Assembly (NCBI RefSeq): GCF_910592395.1
Contig: NC_088311.1
Location: forward strand, 11,720,501 to 11,784,500
Length of the DNA stretch: 64,000 nucleotides
From: Lineus longissimus
Taxonomy: Eukaryota; Nemertea; Pilidiophora; Heteronemertea; Lineidae
Direction of reading: 5' to 3'
The stretch's first letter is position 1, and each line of letters opens with the position of its first letter. Below, piece after piece: positions 10,101 to 19,199 of this stretch. The notes beneath the pieces are model-generated. The model was not told where the DNA came from and did not search any database. It saw only the letters and a program-made list of their open reading frames with translations. Made by a program: the position numbers and the translations under genes.

Positions 10101-12766
10101 AGTTATTGGTAACATGGTAGCTAAAGTTTGAATTTCCCTCAGACACCAATTCCATGACAAGGTGGGTACTTCCCATCATACCGAATAAAAAGGGTATTGA
10201 CTGATGACCTCCTTGCAGGTGATGGAGTACCCTGGCTTCAGACAGTAGATCACCTGTCTTTGCCTTCTTCACAGCAACACGATTTTCGACGGCAAATAAA
10301 TTACACCTAGCAATGTAAACTTCGCCATATGCTCCAGACCAATTGCATTCCGAGTTGCCGGCCCCGTTAGCCATCATTTTAGCATCAAAATTAACACATA
10401 TTCAGAAATTTGTATTGGCAAGGTTTCTAGAGTTTTAGTTACTGCGGCGACAGCTGTTTGGCGACTCGTTTGATGTGGGTTGGCGACTGACGCTACATAG
10501 GAACGAGAACTATGTTGATGGCTAAAAAATGTTGATGACGGGAGGCCAATACTTTTGCGATGACATGTTCTGACGGACTTCGTTGTACGCGTTAAACGAA
10601 ATGCCTTAGGCTGTTCCTCATTCGGTTTCACTGACTTCAATCGATCTTCAAGCTGTTGATTACCGTATCGATATACTTCTTGCTCCGCTCCCTACGATTT
10701 AAACGCTGACGCTTGTTAGCCATTGCCTTTTTCTACTTCTTTCCTCGACCATTTCCTAAAATTTAGAGGAACTAGTCATCAGAGAAGTACCATGGTGAGC
10801 AATGGCGGGCCAGCCTAACAGCCCGCTCGTATCACAGTCAGAAATAGTTTTGGCACGGACTTAGTCCTTGGTGTTTGCTAAGCTTTAAACATAAGGGTTT
10901 GGTGCTTGCGCCAGTGAAGTTTAAATAGTAAAAGCCTGCTGGGCTTTCGCTTTGATCAGACGGAGCAGGAGCTTCTCAGCGGAACCTCAACAACGCAATA
11001 CACTGTCTTGGAATCGCAGTTACTGAGAGAGTGATTGATGCAGTGTTTCACCAGTCTACACAACGGCAATGCTGAGATTTTGATTCAAAGGGGGGCTATA
11101 GGCAGGATCATGGGGTCAAATTGGCGGTCTTCAGGTGAATTATATGCACAGCTCGGGAACTTGGTCGTGTTTGATTCAGTTAATAATATGTTTCTGGTAC
11201 AAGCCTGAATAGTTTCGATGTATTGTGAAATAGGAGAGACCCCTATTGGCGATGTAGTGTAACTTTATCTTGCCTACCTGGCTCCTGCCGTAAATAGCAT
11301 GCGTATTTCCGCGATTGAAAATTTGCAAATGCAGTTGCAAATTTAAACTTTCCAACGGACGGCGCATACCTTTAAACATGGGGTAGCTTTGGCCCCATAG
11401 CTTTTACTGAGAATCCCCCTCCTAGGGGGTTCTAGGGTTCGTCAAGGAATTTTTATTTTTAATTTTTGTTGAGATTCATGTCACACAAAGCGACTGTCCC
11501 GATAATGACTTCCAGGCTCGAGCTCGCGCGCTCCTCAAAAAGATACAGTCTTGTTCTACGTATGTTATGGGGAACAACCACAAATATTACACCGGCACTC
11601 TCGTGATCGGATTCAGTGTTTGCGTCAGCCAATAACAAAACAATGTGAGCCAGCACTTTCAATGTCCATGTTTGCCAAACGATCCACCCACCTTGTCGAT
11701 TATTAATTATGTAACATCGCGAGACCACTGGGGTCTCAAATGAAAGACCCTAAGGGATTCCAAAAAGGGCATCACAGCCGGGAGGTTCTATAGTGAACCC
11801 TAACCAAAACCCATTGTGAAGCATTTGTCAAGGATTAAGCAATATAATCAGATATCAATTATACAAGCCAGAGGAAGCCAAAGAAGAACGAAAGATGTTT
11901 TCAATTCTTTGAGCAGTAGTCCACATTCTAACATGTCACGATGTGTGAAGAAAATGTGCTGACTAGCTATCTCCGGAAGACCTTCAAGATGTCGTTAGCA
12001 GAACTGCTTGGACATCAGCCTTCGCATGAGAAAGCATTCGTTTATAAAAGCCATTCAAAATGTCTGGTATCGAAAATATTTCTCATATTGGTGACCTTAT
12101 AAGATGTCCATCTAGTACGTAGACAGCAAAACATGTTCGGAGCCAAAAAATTGAGACATAGCCACCAAGGGGCATTCACACATAGTTGCTGGCGAACAGT
12201 TTCGATATCTTCGTGGGACCTCAGGGAGGTCTCCTATGAGCATTTTCGAACAAGACCTCGGAATTTATCATTTTGAACATAAGGTTTAGATGAGAGATGT
12301 CAGAATGTGGATCAGCTCTGCGCACTTGGGACTTGGGTGACTTATAGGAACATATAACACAGGCATTACGGTTTTTCTTCACTCCCGACTTCATAGCTCG
12401 CTTGCACCTGACTAAAATGTCCTTGTTCTACCCTCTTATGAATGGGTGATCAAGGCTAATACTGAAAAAAAACGTTACACATTAAAATAGCTCGATATGG
12501 GGATACTTTCATCAAATCATCAAGGTCAATGGCAAACAAACGTAGTGGGTATGATATAATTAAAAGATATCGCCATCGGTATACGACTCAACTACCATGG
12601 CAACATGCATGTAATTTGAATTTTATAAAAAAAATAACTCACCGATAGAGCTGTCGATAAATTGCTTTTTGAAACCAGGTGGATCTTCGTTCTTCAACAA
12701 GTACGCATCATGATCATCGGATGCTGCAGCCTTCAGCTCTGAGCGGCCTGATTTCCTCTGGCTCAT
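4105..12766 (-). CDS. Spliced SET-domain gene, KMT5A/SET8-type lysine methyltransferase-like, with an in-frame TAG
   Basis: Proposed exons in coding order are 12766-12643, an exon not located, 6491-6339, 5726-5522, 5166-5073, 4702-4581 and 4167-4105. From 6491 onwards each join keeps the reading frame and uses GT/AG sites. Two exons carry SET motifs: FLLVYHGELITEAEAEKRE, then a Cys codon split by the intron followed by YDATTDSNTLGRFVND, and later ICIGEQLLYD, matching the VVEYHGDLI, CVDAT, NH and GEELLYDYG landmarks of SET8-type enzymes. Such enzymes transfer methyl groups from S-adenosylmethionine to lysine, classically histone H4 K20. The usual NH pair reads ND here, and a TAG replaces codons where YG is expected. 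Past the TAG the frame stays open through lysine-rich exons. The gene may be a recent pseudogene, a truncated protein, or affected by a base error. A linking exon coding the N-terminal SET glycines was not found. Confidence 0.7.
4581..4702 (-). CDS. SET-gene lysine-rich exon
   Basis: Acceptor TTTTCAG, donor AAT followed by GTAAGT. Phase in 1, phase out 0. The open frame is strongly basic (runs such as KSVRKKKSSR), as in nuclear tails. A seven-A run near the 3' end is a likely place for a length error, which would change the exit phase. Confidence 0.5.
5073..5166 (-). CDS. SET-gene downstream exon
   Basis: Acceptor TTGCCTTTCAG and donor AAAG/GTAAAA. Phase in 0, phase out 1, which fits both neighbours. 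It codes for a polar stretch (DGKSDTNHSDEANCSVEANK) with no domain I recognise. Two frames are open, so the support is splice phase rather than similarity. Confidence 0.5.
5522..5726 (-). CDS. SET-domain C-terminal exon with in-frame TAG
   Basis: Acceptor CATGTTTTTAG, donor AAA/GTGAGT, 205 nt. It completes a split Cys codon and codes YDATTDSNTLGRFVND followed later by HLVLYAKRNICIGEQLLYD. These match the catalytic CVDAT...NH and GE.LLYDYG segments of SET8-like enzymes. Codons 5557-5555 read TAG directly after LLYD, where the family has the near-invariant Tyr-Gly. Twelve residues later the frame contains PW, another conserved feature of KMT5A C termini, so the sequence after the stop was once coding. 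Confidence 0.72.
6339..6491 (-). CDS. SET-domain middle exon
   Basis: Acceptor CCTATTTTTTAG and donor CTTTG/GTAAGT, 153 nt, phase in 2 and out 2. The translation contains NKGAFLLVYHGELITEAEAE and then AGSFMFYFKH, equivalent to the FVVEYHGDLI and CYMYYF blocks of KMT5A. A second acceptor-like TTTCTTTTAG lies inside the exon at about 6454; using it would drop the KGAFLLV strand, so I prefer the upstream site. Confidence 0.75.
6500..7094. other. Intron of the SET gene, no further feature seen
   Basis: AT-rich sequence without a convincing exon or repeat. Frames on the plus strand at 6701-6967 lack family resemblance and look like chance openings. Confidence 0.4.
7095..8396. mobile_element. Fold-back transposable element with nested tandem repeats, 1.3 kb
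   Basis: The ends are CTACGGTGGCTGGGAAAGGA and its reverse complement, flanked by GTAG on both sides (7091-7094, 8397-8400), a probable 4 bp target duplication. Inside each arm is an outer array of about 21 bp units (GACGACTTAnTAAGTCGGGGG, about 7135-7430 and 8150-8355) and an inner array of about 68 bp units (GGCCTGGCTGTGACT..., about 7434-7740 and 7835-8140). The two arms are inverted around a short AT-rich centre at about 7745-7830. The whole unit could fold on itself almost end to end. This plan recalls fold-back families such as the sea-urchin TU elements. There is no transposase; all open frames are repeat artefacts. Confidence 0.85.
8397..8780. other. No gene seen between the fold-back element and the RT fragment
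   Basis: Unique-looking sequence within the SET-gene intron. I see no coding frame, TIR or tandem repeat. Confidence 0.4.
8781..9102 (-). pseudogene. 3' tail of a dead non-LTR retrotransposon (reverse transcriptase C terminus)
   Basis: Read on the minus strand from 9102, one frame gives KKRKLRWFGHVTRAKGT, then RRRGRPKRI, MDDVKDWTG and IVDKTGSPQWPHGCGI before a stop. The LRWFGHV...RGRPK...W...V block is the familiar C terminus of many animal non-LTR reverse transcriptases. Two in-frame stops interrupt it, one in place of the Trp expected in the IWMDDV motif. The element ends in a GAT/ATG trinucleotide run (the TCA repeat at 8783-8799 on the plus strand), a usual 3' tail. The 5' part is missing, as expected from incomplete reverse transcription. 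Confidence 0.8.
9103..9640. other. No gene seen
   Basis: Sequence between the reverse transcriptase fragment and the kinase copy. A short imperfect repeat of ACGCAGTTCGCAGTACGCAG lies at about 9578-9604. Nothing else is supported. Confidence 0.4.
9643..10723 (-). pseudogene. Intronless, broken protein-kinase domain copy
   Basis: The main frame (10377-9862) has kinase landmarks in order: a glycine loop SGAYGEVYIA, the ATP-binding lysine in VAVKKAK, a catalytic loop HNDLHGSNVLV (HND for HRD) and a DFG motif in IIDFGSA. A TGA at 9864-9862 stops it in the activation segment, but the same frame then continues with HIAWELREG, SDMYSFVRLLKSVV and GKRPSAAEVASTIRHIL, the expected C-lobe, to TAA near 9643. 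The N-terminal part lies in another frame and begins MANKRQRLNRRERSK at 10723, with a further frame change near 10677. With no introns and at least three breaks it resembles a processed copy or decayed paralogue of a tyrosine-kinase-like family. It lies in an intron of the SET gene on the same strand. Confidence 0.75.
10724..12642. other. First-intron region of the SET gene; one MITE fragment, otherwise nothing supported
   Basis: Mostly unique, AT-rich sequence. The frame at 11459-11728 on the minus strand shows no motif. The SET-gene exon that should encode the start of the SET domain ought to lie between 6491 and 12643 but was not found here. Confidence 0.4.
11225..11305 (+). mobile_element. 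Fragment of the TTAA-flanked MITE family
   Basis: Contains GAGAGACCCCTATTGGCGAT and ACTTTATCTTGCCTACCTGG, the core of the family whose complete copy is at 46904-47137. The terminal CCCTTTAA end is not preserved here. Confidence 0.7.
12643..12766 (-). CDS. Proposed first coding exon of the SET-domain gene
   Basis: An ATG at 12766 opens a 41-codon frame, MSQRKSGRSELKAAASDD and onward to DPPGFKKQFIDSSI, ending at a good donor (ATCG/GTGAGT), exit phase 1. The PGF..QFI segment resembles the strand just before the first glycines of KMT5A-like SET domains, which is why I link it to the exons at 4.1-6.5 kb. The distance of more than 6 kb and the missing connecting exon make the link an inference. 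Confidence 0.5.
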
Positions 12767-13624
12767 ACTTAGTATTCTCGAAAAACAAAGAATAGACAGT
12801 GCAGTGCGACGAGCAGTAATAAGCAGCTTAGTGCAAATACAATTGTGCCTACATAGAATTGTCTTGAACTGATAGCAGTCGCTGCCTAGTGAACAGGTTC
12901 GAAGGCATATGACACATGTTCACATGTACATGTATAGCAAATAACCTTTTTGTGCTGCAGTGCCACTTTTCCGGCAAATCGTAGACCAAAAAATCATCCA
13001 TTAAATGTCAATTCGGGTTTAACATTATTTCCGCGGGAAACTGTCGTGGCTTCGCGCGTTCTATATGCAGTGAGATATTGCTGAGCCAATCACCACGGAA
13101 TTCAGCCTGATGACTCGCCGTTTTACGTGATAGCCATGGGTCCCTACTCCAGTGAAATTAATGATGAACTTACGTGTTATCTAGGAGTTTCAAAAATTCT
13201 TGCAAAATGTACGTTTAACGGAGTGCACCTCAGGCATGACTGTCCTCTCTGCCGGCTGGATCATTCTGATTTGGAGATGGCTGTCAGGACGCGACCTAAA
13301 AACCATCAGAATGCGTGGGAAAATTTGCATATTAGCATTTTTGCGGGAAATGATAAACTCGTTGCTTGGTGACTTTGCCTTGTCCCCATTCCCAGACGTC
13401 CATGTTACAAAGAAACAAACTACACTAGATTCCCCTCTATAAGATCTATATTAGATTCATTTCTATAAGGTCACAAAGTAGGTAGTCAGGCCTTTCTCCA
13501 CGAATTTCCGTTCCTGTCTTGTCACACGGGGTTCTTCATTACATGTATGTATGCACAAAGGGATAGTTTTTCATAGGCCCTTTATGGGCATAGATGTAAA
13601 GGGTGTTGAAAAGTTAAGTAAAGG
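12767..13624. other. Upstream flank of the SET gene, possible promoter region
   Basis: No clear TATA box. A locally GC-richer patch (TCCGCGGGAAACTGTCGTGGC, about 13030-13052) lies upstream of the proposed first exon. A plus-strand frame at 13127-13372 is open for 81 codons but has no motif or splice support. Confidence 0.35.
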
Positions 13625-13629
13625 ACTAG
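13625..13629. repeat. Target-site duplication ACTAG, left copy
   Basis: Matches ACTAG at 22178-22182 immediately after the right LTR. A 5 bp duplication is normal for BEL/Pao integrases. Confidence 0.92.
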
Positions 13630-13945
13630 TGTTGAGAAGTTGGGTGAAGACAAGACGTTTAGGTCATTATCCTATAACCAGGTGGCAGCACCATACGGTG
13701 TCTGAGTATTAACACTGTGTCAACTTCTGTTGAGGGTTTAATTTTATTGGTACAAATACCTAACTACTTGTACATGTTTTTAGGGGAATTTTGAGTTCCT
13801 AAGAATTGTTACTTTCTGTTGAGATGATTTGTAAATTTGCTGCGGTTCTCGCTCGGGACGACGGCGCGACGATCTTGAAGACCTGAAAATATTAAAGACG
13901 AAATCTAACTCGATTTATGAACTTTCCCGTCCTTTCATAACAACA
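13630..13945 (+). repeat. BEL 5' LTR
   Basis: 316 bp with TG...CA ends. It contains AATATTAAAGACGAAATC near the 3' end, AT-rich sequence that could serve polyadenylation. Nearly identical to 21863-22177. Confidence 0.94.
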
Positions 13946-13949
13946 AAAG

Positions 13950-13960
13950 TGGTAGCAGAG
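13950..13960 (+). promoter_or_regulatory. BEL primer-binding site, initiator-Met tRNA type
   Basis: TGGTAGCAGAG lies four bases after the LTR. It is complementary to the 3' end of animal initiator methionine tRNA (CTCTGCTACCA). The match stops after 11 bases. Confidence 0.7.
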
Positions 13961-14130
13961 CGAAGTTATGAACATTAATGATCTATGGAGAAAAAGAAAT
14001 TAAGAAAGAACATTTAGAAACTCCCAAAATAGCGCCCCAAAAACGCAAGGTAAAATCGTCCCGAGCCACGCCTGCCATTGTATTGCCGTGCCGCTGGCAC
14101 GCACGAGAGTAGGAGATCACGTGACCCGCC

Positions 14131-16590
14131 ATGTGCGATCAAGAAGAAGAAACCCAGCCAGGAGCCGTCGGGCCTGTCGTTGGCGAGACACCAAGGGGTG
14201 AGGAACAAGAGTCGGCGCAGCCAAGGAAGGAAGATACTGTGGAGAAAAGGTCAGAACCGTCCAGACTGACTGTCGAAAATGTCATAAGCCACAATACTGA
14301 TTTTGAAGTGGAGGGTTTGCCTCTTATGCCTAGTTTCCTTTGGAAAATTCCTGAAGATGAGGTCACAGGCAACCAAAAGGGTGATAAGGATAATCAGGTG
14401 CTTGGAGTTTTTACAGTTACAAGAGGCCAGATAAATGGCCTGAAATCTGCAGTAGGGCGAGCACTGTTAAAACTGAGTTCAGCCATAGGACAGGAGAGAT
14501 CGGAAGACGAGTTGGCGGCATTAGAAGAGGATGTTAGGAAAGAGATGGTGAGGGTCATTGAAGCCATTGAAGAATTTGGTAGGCAAAACAATCTACGGCA
14601 AAACAATCTACGGGAAAAGATGATTGATGAGATTCTCAAGTATGAGGAGAAGATAGACGATGAAATAAATAGGCTGAGGCAGCTGAAGGAGACGTCTGTG
14701 ATGGGAAGTGGCAGTCATCGGAGCAAGAAGTCATCAAAGTTACCACGTCCAAGTGTAATGAAGACCCCATTTAAAGAATATCAAGAGCTCTTAGGACGGT
14801 GGATGCTAAGGAACCGGATATGAATATCTCGAGAGAAAGGGATACTTTAAGTCATGGGAAGGATGATAACTTCAACTGAGACAACAGAGTACAAGTGACG
14901 ATGACTACAACAGATGGTGCCAGATGTCTCGCAGACCAGCAGATGAATAGGATCCAAGATAATCACCTCCAGAGAGAAAGGGATACTCTAAGGGTGAAGG
15001 ATGATAATCTTCAACTGAGACAACAGAGTACAAGTGACGATGACTACAACAGATGGTGCCAGATGTCTCGCAGACCAGCAGATGAATAGGATCCAAGATA
15101 ATCACCTCCAGAGAGAAAGGGATACTCTAAGGGTGAAGGATGATAATCTTCAACTGAGAAAACAGGGTACAAGTGATGACGACTACAACAGATGGAGCCA
15201 GATGTCTCAACGACCAGTCGATGAAGATAGGATCCAAGATAATCATCACCAGGCCAAACCGACGACTCCAGCAACCCACGATCAGAGACCCTTCACTGCA
15301 ATTAGATGGGATGAACCGCTGATGCCAGCCTTCCAGATGTCTCACGGACACACAGAAAAAGATATCAGCCATGATGAACCCAGACAGATACGACAGATAA
15401 CTCCAACCGGTCAAGACTCGGATCAGAGACCCTATACTAGGAGAAGATGTGATGATCCGCCATCGCCATATGTCGGGGAGACCCACTGCAGAAATGCAGG
15501 ATGAGAGAAAGGGATACTTTAAGTCATGGGAAGGATGATAACTTCAACTGAGACAACAGAGTACAAGTGACGATGACTACAACAGATGGTGCCAGATGTC
15601 TCGCAGACCAGCAGATGAATAGGATCCAAGATAATCACCTCCAGAGAGAAAGGGATACTCTAAGGGTGAAGGATGATAATCTTCAACTGAGACAACAGAG
15701 TACAAGTGACGATGACTACAACAGATGGTGCCAGATGTCTCGCAGACCAGCAGATGAATAGGATCCAAGATAATCACCTCCAGAGAGAAAGGGATACTCT
15801 AAGGGTGAAGGATGATAATCTTCAACTGAGAAAACAGGGTACAAGTGATGACGACTACAACAGATGGAGCCAGATGTCTCAACGACCAGTCGATGAAGAT
15901 AGGATCCAAGATAATCATCACCAGGCCAAACCGACGACTCCAGCAACCCACGATCAGAGACCCTTCACTGCAATTAGATGGGATGAACCGCTGATGCCAG
16001 CCTTCCAGATGTCTCACGGACACACAGAAAAAGATATCAGCCATGATGAACCCAGACAGATACGACAGATAACTCCAACCGGTCAAGACTCGGATCAGAG
16101 ACCCTATACTAGGAGAAGATGTGATGATCCGCCATCGCCATATGTCGGGGAGACCCACTGCAGAAATGCTTCAGGAAATACATATCGTGTGGAACCGGTT
16201 TCTACAACAGCTGGACCTTGGAGTCAGTATACCATGGTGGAACAGCCTTACAATCACAGACCCCCTCAGCAGTATAATAGACCACAAGGCTTGCCGAAAA
16301 TACAGCTGGATAAATTTGGAGGAGATATGGCTGAATACCGGGCATGGAGAGCCGCCTTTAATACAGCAATTGACCGTACCACAATGGCAGACGAAGAAAA
16401 GATGCTGCGACTAAGAAGTGTCTTGACGGGGAAACCGAAAACCTTGATAAATGACTTACAAGCCTACACTTCAGCACAGTATAAAGAGGCACTAAAGAGA
16501 TTGGAACGGGAATATGGAGGAGATAAAAGAGAAGGATCCCGTCTCTTAGAAAAAACTGTTCAAGTTCTCAGTTATCAAGGACGATGAAAA
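14131..16590 (+). pseudogene. BEL gag region, frameshifted by internal duplications
   Basis: The first frame (14131-14823) starts MCDQEEETQPGAV and contains a long charged, coiled-coil-like stretch rich in Glu, Lys and Leu. It runs into tandemly repeated sequence and loses frame. The frame re-enters at 15034 and 15706; the latter reaches 16587 through LDKFGGDMAEYRAWRAAFNT, a typical capsid segment of BEL elements. It then shifts frame again, the proper reading (FSVIKDDEKEKVKKLKELMN) being one base off. In intact relatives gag and pol form one polyprotein that builds the particle and packages RNA. Confidence 0.85.
14831..16174. repeat. 672 bp tandem duplication in BEL gag, each with 139-141 bp subrepeats
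   Basis: 14831-15502 and 15503-16174 are essentially identical direct copies. Within each, a shorter unit coding RERDTLRVKDDNLQLRQQST and DYNRWCQMSRRPADE occurs three times. The last subunit reads GATGAAGATAGGATCC, while the first two read GATGAATAGGATCC; the missing two bases make those units 139 bp and create an in-frame TAG. An original 47-codon repeat has therefore been amplified after, or together with, a frame-breaking change. Confidence 0.93.
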
Positions 16591-16618
16591 AGAAAAAGTC
16601 AAGAAGTTAAAGGAGTTA

Positions 16619-18594
16619 ATGAATAGCATCAACACAGCAATATCTTTCATGGAAACAGCTGGGAGACAGGGAGAACTAGGCGAATGGATGATGTTTACAA
16701 TCGTGAAAAGTAAAATACCAGAAACAGAACTTTTCCTGTTCGCACAATGGCAACATCAAGGCAAAAAAGAAGACAGTCTCTTTAATATCCAGACATGGCT
16801 TGAGGAATTGGTTGATATGAAAACAAGAGTCAAGGAAGCAGTTGTTGGAGTGGAACAACAGAAGAAAACTTGGGAAAGGACAGACAAAGAAGTGAAACCT
16901 TGGAAGAAGAACAGAACATTTGCTGTTGTAGAAAGTCGATGTCCAGTTTGCAGCGAGAGTCATGACGTCGAATCCTGTCCGAAGTTTAAAGTGCTATCGC
17001 TGAGTAACCGTTGGAGGACAGTAAAGCAACGAGGCTTATGCAAGGTTTGCCTTGCCCACGGACACATGGCTGTGGACTGCATCAAGAGGACTTCAAAAGG
17101 TGGCGAGAGAAAGCCTAATCATAGACTTCTACAGCGCGACTTCCAGAATGCCAGCAAGGGAGGCAAGGCGCCTATGTCAACACCAGCAAAGAGCTCGTTT
17201 ACCGCCAATAAACCCAAGAATCATGAAGATAAAGCTCCAAAACAGGATAGCAAAGACAACCAAGGTTCTCAGTTTGCCAGCATGGGCGGCAATATCTCTC
17301 TAAGAACGGTGCCTGTCATGCTGAAGTACAAGGATCGCATTATACATACCAATGCAATGCTAGATGATGGTTCCTCTGAAAGTTACCTCCTTGAGAATAT
17401 AGCGCACCAGTTGAAGCTCCCTGTATTAGAAACAGCCAAGAAAGTATCCATCGTATTTGGAGCCAAGGTCGAAGAGTACCATACCATGAGAGTTGAAGGC
17501 TTGACCATCAAGGGTGTGGAGCAAGAAGAAAACTTCCAAATATCAAGCATTTGGACCCATCCCGTATTAGTTGGAGAGCCAGCAGTAGTGAACTGGGATA
17601 AAGGTGTACCCTCTCCTGTGAAGCCAAAAGGAAAAAAAATTGGTATTCTGATAGGAAACAGACATGCCTACTTTCACCGGTCTTTGAGAGAAATTGCGGC
17701 TGAAGAGAAAACAGGACCTATTGCACGTCTGACCCCTCTTGGATGGACCTGTATTGGACCAGTGAGCAAAGAAGAATCAAAAGAATGGGATAGTTCTACT
17801 ATTCAGTATACTTACCACGCGACCATGGATGATCCTATCACGGAAGTGAGGACAATAGTGAAATAACTTTGGGAGTTGGATGTGATTGGTCTTGGGAGAG
17901 CTGAACTTGGTCCAAAGGAGAACAACATGACGCCAGAAGAGAGACGAGCCCAGGAAATAGTCTTGAACTCAATGAAAATGGTGGGAGGCCGTTATGAAGT
18001 GGTGACACCGTGGAGATACGGTCAACCTAAGCTGCCACACAACTTACGAGCTGTGTCAAAACGCCAAGACAAGATGGAAATGAACCTACAGAAGAAAGAT
18101 CCAAAGTTTTATGCCAAGTGTAAGGAGGTCATAGAACAGCAAGTCAGAAAGGGTTACTTACTACCCATAGGACATGTAGCAGAGGCCAAAGATGAAGGAT
18201 TCCACATCCCAGTTTTTCCTGTGAGAGATGACTCAAGAGCCACCACGAAAATCCGAATGGTCCTCGACTGTGCTGCCAAATTTGATGGGACAAGCTTGGA
18301 TAGCAACATTTTACCTGGACCTAAACTGCTCAATGATCTGGTGGAAGTACTCCTGAGATTTAGGCGATACCCTGTAGCTATTGTGGGAGATGTCTCTGAG
18401 ATGTTTCTCCAAATTGGCCTTGACCCTGATAGCAGGCGATTTTATCGGATAGTTTAGGAACAGCAAGTTTAAGAGTATCAGAGGACAATCTTCGGAGACA
18501 CATCATCACCATTTAAAGCCAACCTGGTTATAAGAGAGCACAGTCGTAAACTGAAGAATCAATATCCAGAGGCAGCTGACACATTCTGAGATGC
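16619..18594 (+). pseudogene. BEL zinc knuckle, protease and N-terminal reverse transcriptase, with nonsense codons
   Basis: The frame 16619-17866 carries two cysteine clusters (CPVCSESHDVESCPKF, CKVCLAHGHMAVDC), then a retropepsin-like active site AMLDDGSSESYLLE. A TAA at 17864-17866 interrupts the frame, which resumes without shift as LWELDVIGLG. Reverse transcriptase fingers follow: KIRMVLDCAAKFDG, SLDSNILPGPKLLNDL, VAIVGDVSEMFLQI. Three more in-frame stops follow (first at 18455-18457) around EYQRTIFGDTSSPFKANLVI. After YPEAADTF the sequence jumps straight to the connection region, so the YxDD active site and the rest of the palm are absent. Confidence 0.9.
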
Positions 18595-19173
18595 ATGGCA
18601 GCCTTGTTTGATCCACTGGGATTGGTTGATCCGTTCAGAATTAGAGTCTGGATCCTCTTTCAAAGGACATGGATCCGAAAGGAAGATTGGGACAGCCCCC
18701 TGGAAGAAGACTTAGCCCTGGAGTGGTCGTTGTGGAAGAAAGAGTTGCCACATTTGGATAACATCCGTGTGAGCAGACATCTTGGTATGAACACAAGTTA
18801 TCAAACTGAACTTCATGTGTTCAGCGATGCCTCGAAGGATGCCTGTTCTGCTGTCGTGTATGCCAGGACCCTGATGACGGACGGGAGGATACTGGTGAGA
18901 CTGGTGATTGCCAAGACGAGACTGTCGCCACTGAAAGCCATCTCCATCGCCAGACTGGAGCTCTGTGGGGCAGTCATTGGTACAAGATTGGTGAAGAAGG
19001 TTATCAAACCATTGGAGAGCGGTCCAGGAGCCAAGCAACAGATGGTGACATATTGGACAGATTCCATGAACGTCCTGTTCTGGATTTGTCGACCAGGAAA
19101 ACAGTTTAAGCCCTATGTAGCCAACCGAGTAGGAGAGATACAGGAAAGGACCAGTACTGACCAACCAAACTAA
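18595..19173 (+). pseudogene. BEL connection and RNase H region
   Basis: MAALFDPLGLVDPFRIR is the standard start of the BEL region after the reverse transcriptase. LHVFSDASKDACSAVVYAR carries the RNase H aspartate, and ARLELCGAVIG and YWTDSMNVLFWI are later landmarks. The frame stops at 19173. The conserved continuation TKLNPADISSRGMAVEEL is in another frame just downstream, so a short deletion or frameshift separates it from integrase. Confidence 0.88.
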
Positions 19174-19199
19174 ACCCAGCAGACATATCATCTAGAGGT

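Noticed and set aside
13127-13442. Two plus-strand frames upstream of the BEL element
   Set aside because: Overlap each other in different frames, have no motif and no splice context.
14905-16158. Minus-strand frames of 66-119 codons opposite BEL gag
   Set aside because: They are shadows of gag repeats and recur with exactly the same 672 bp shift.
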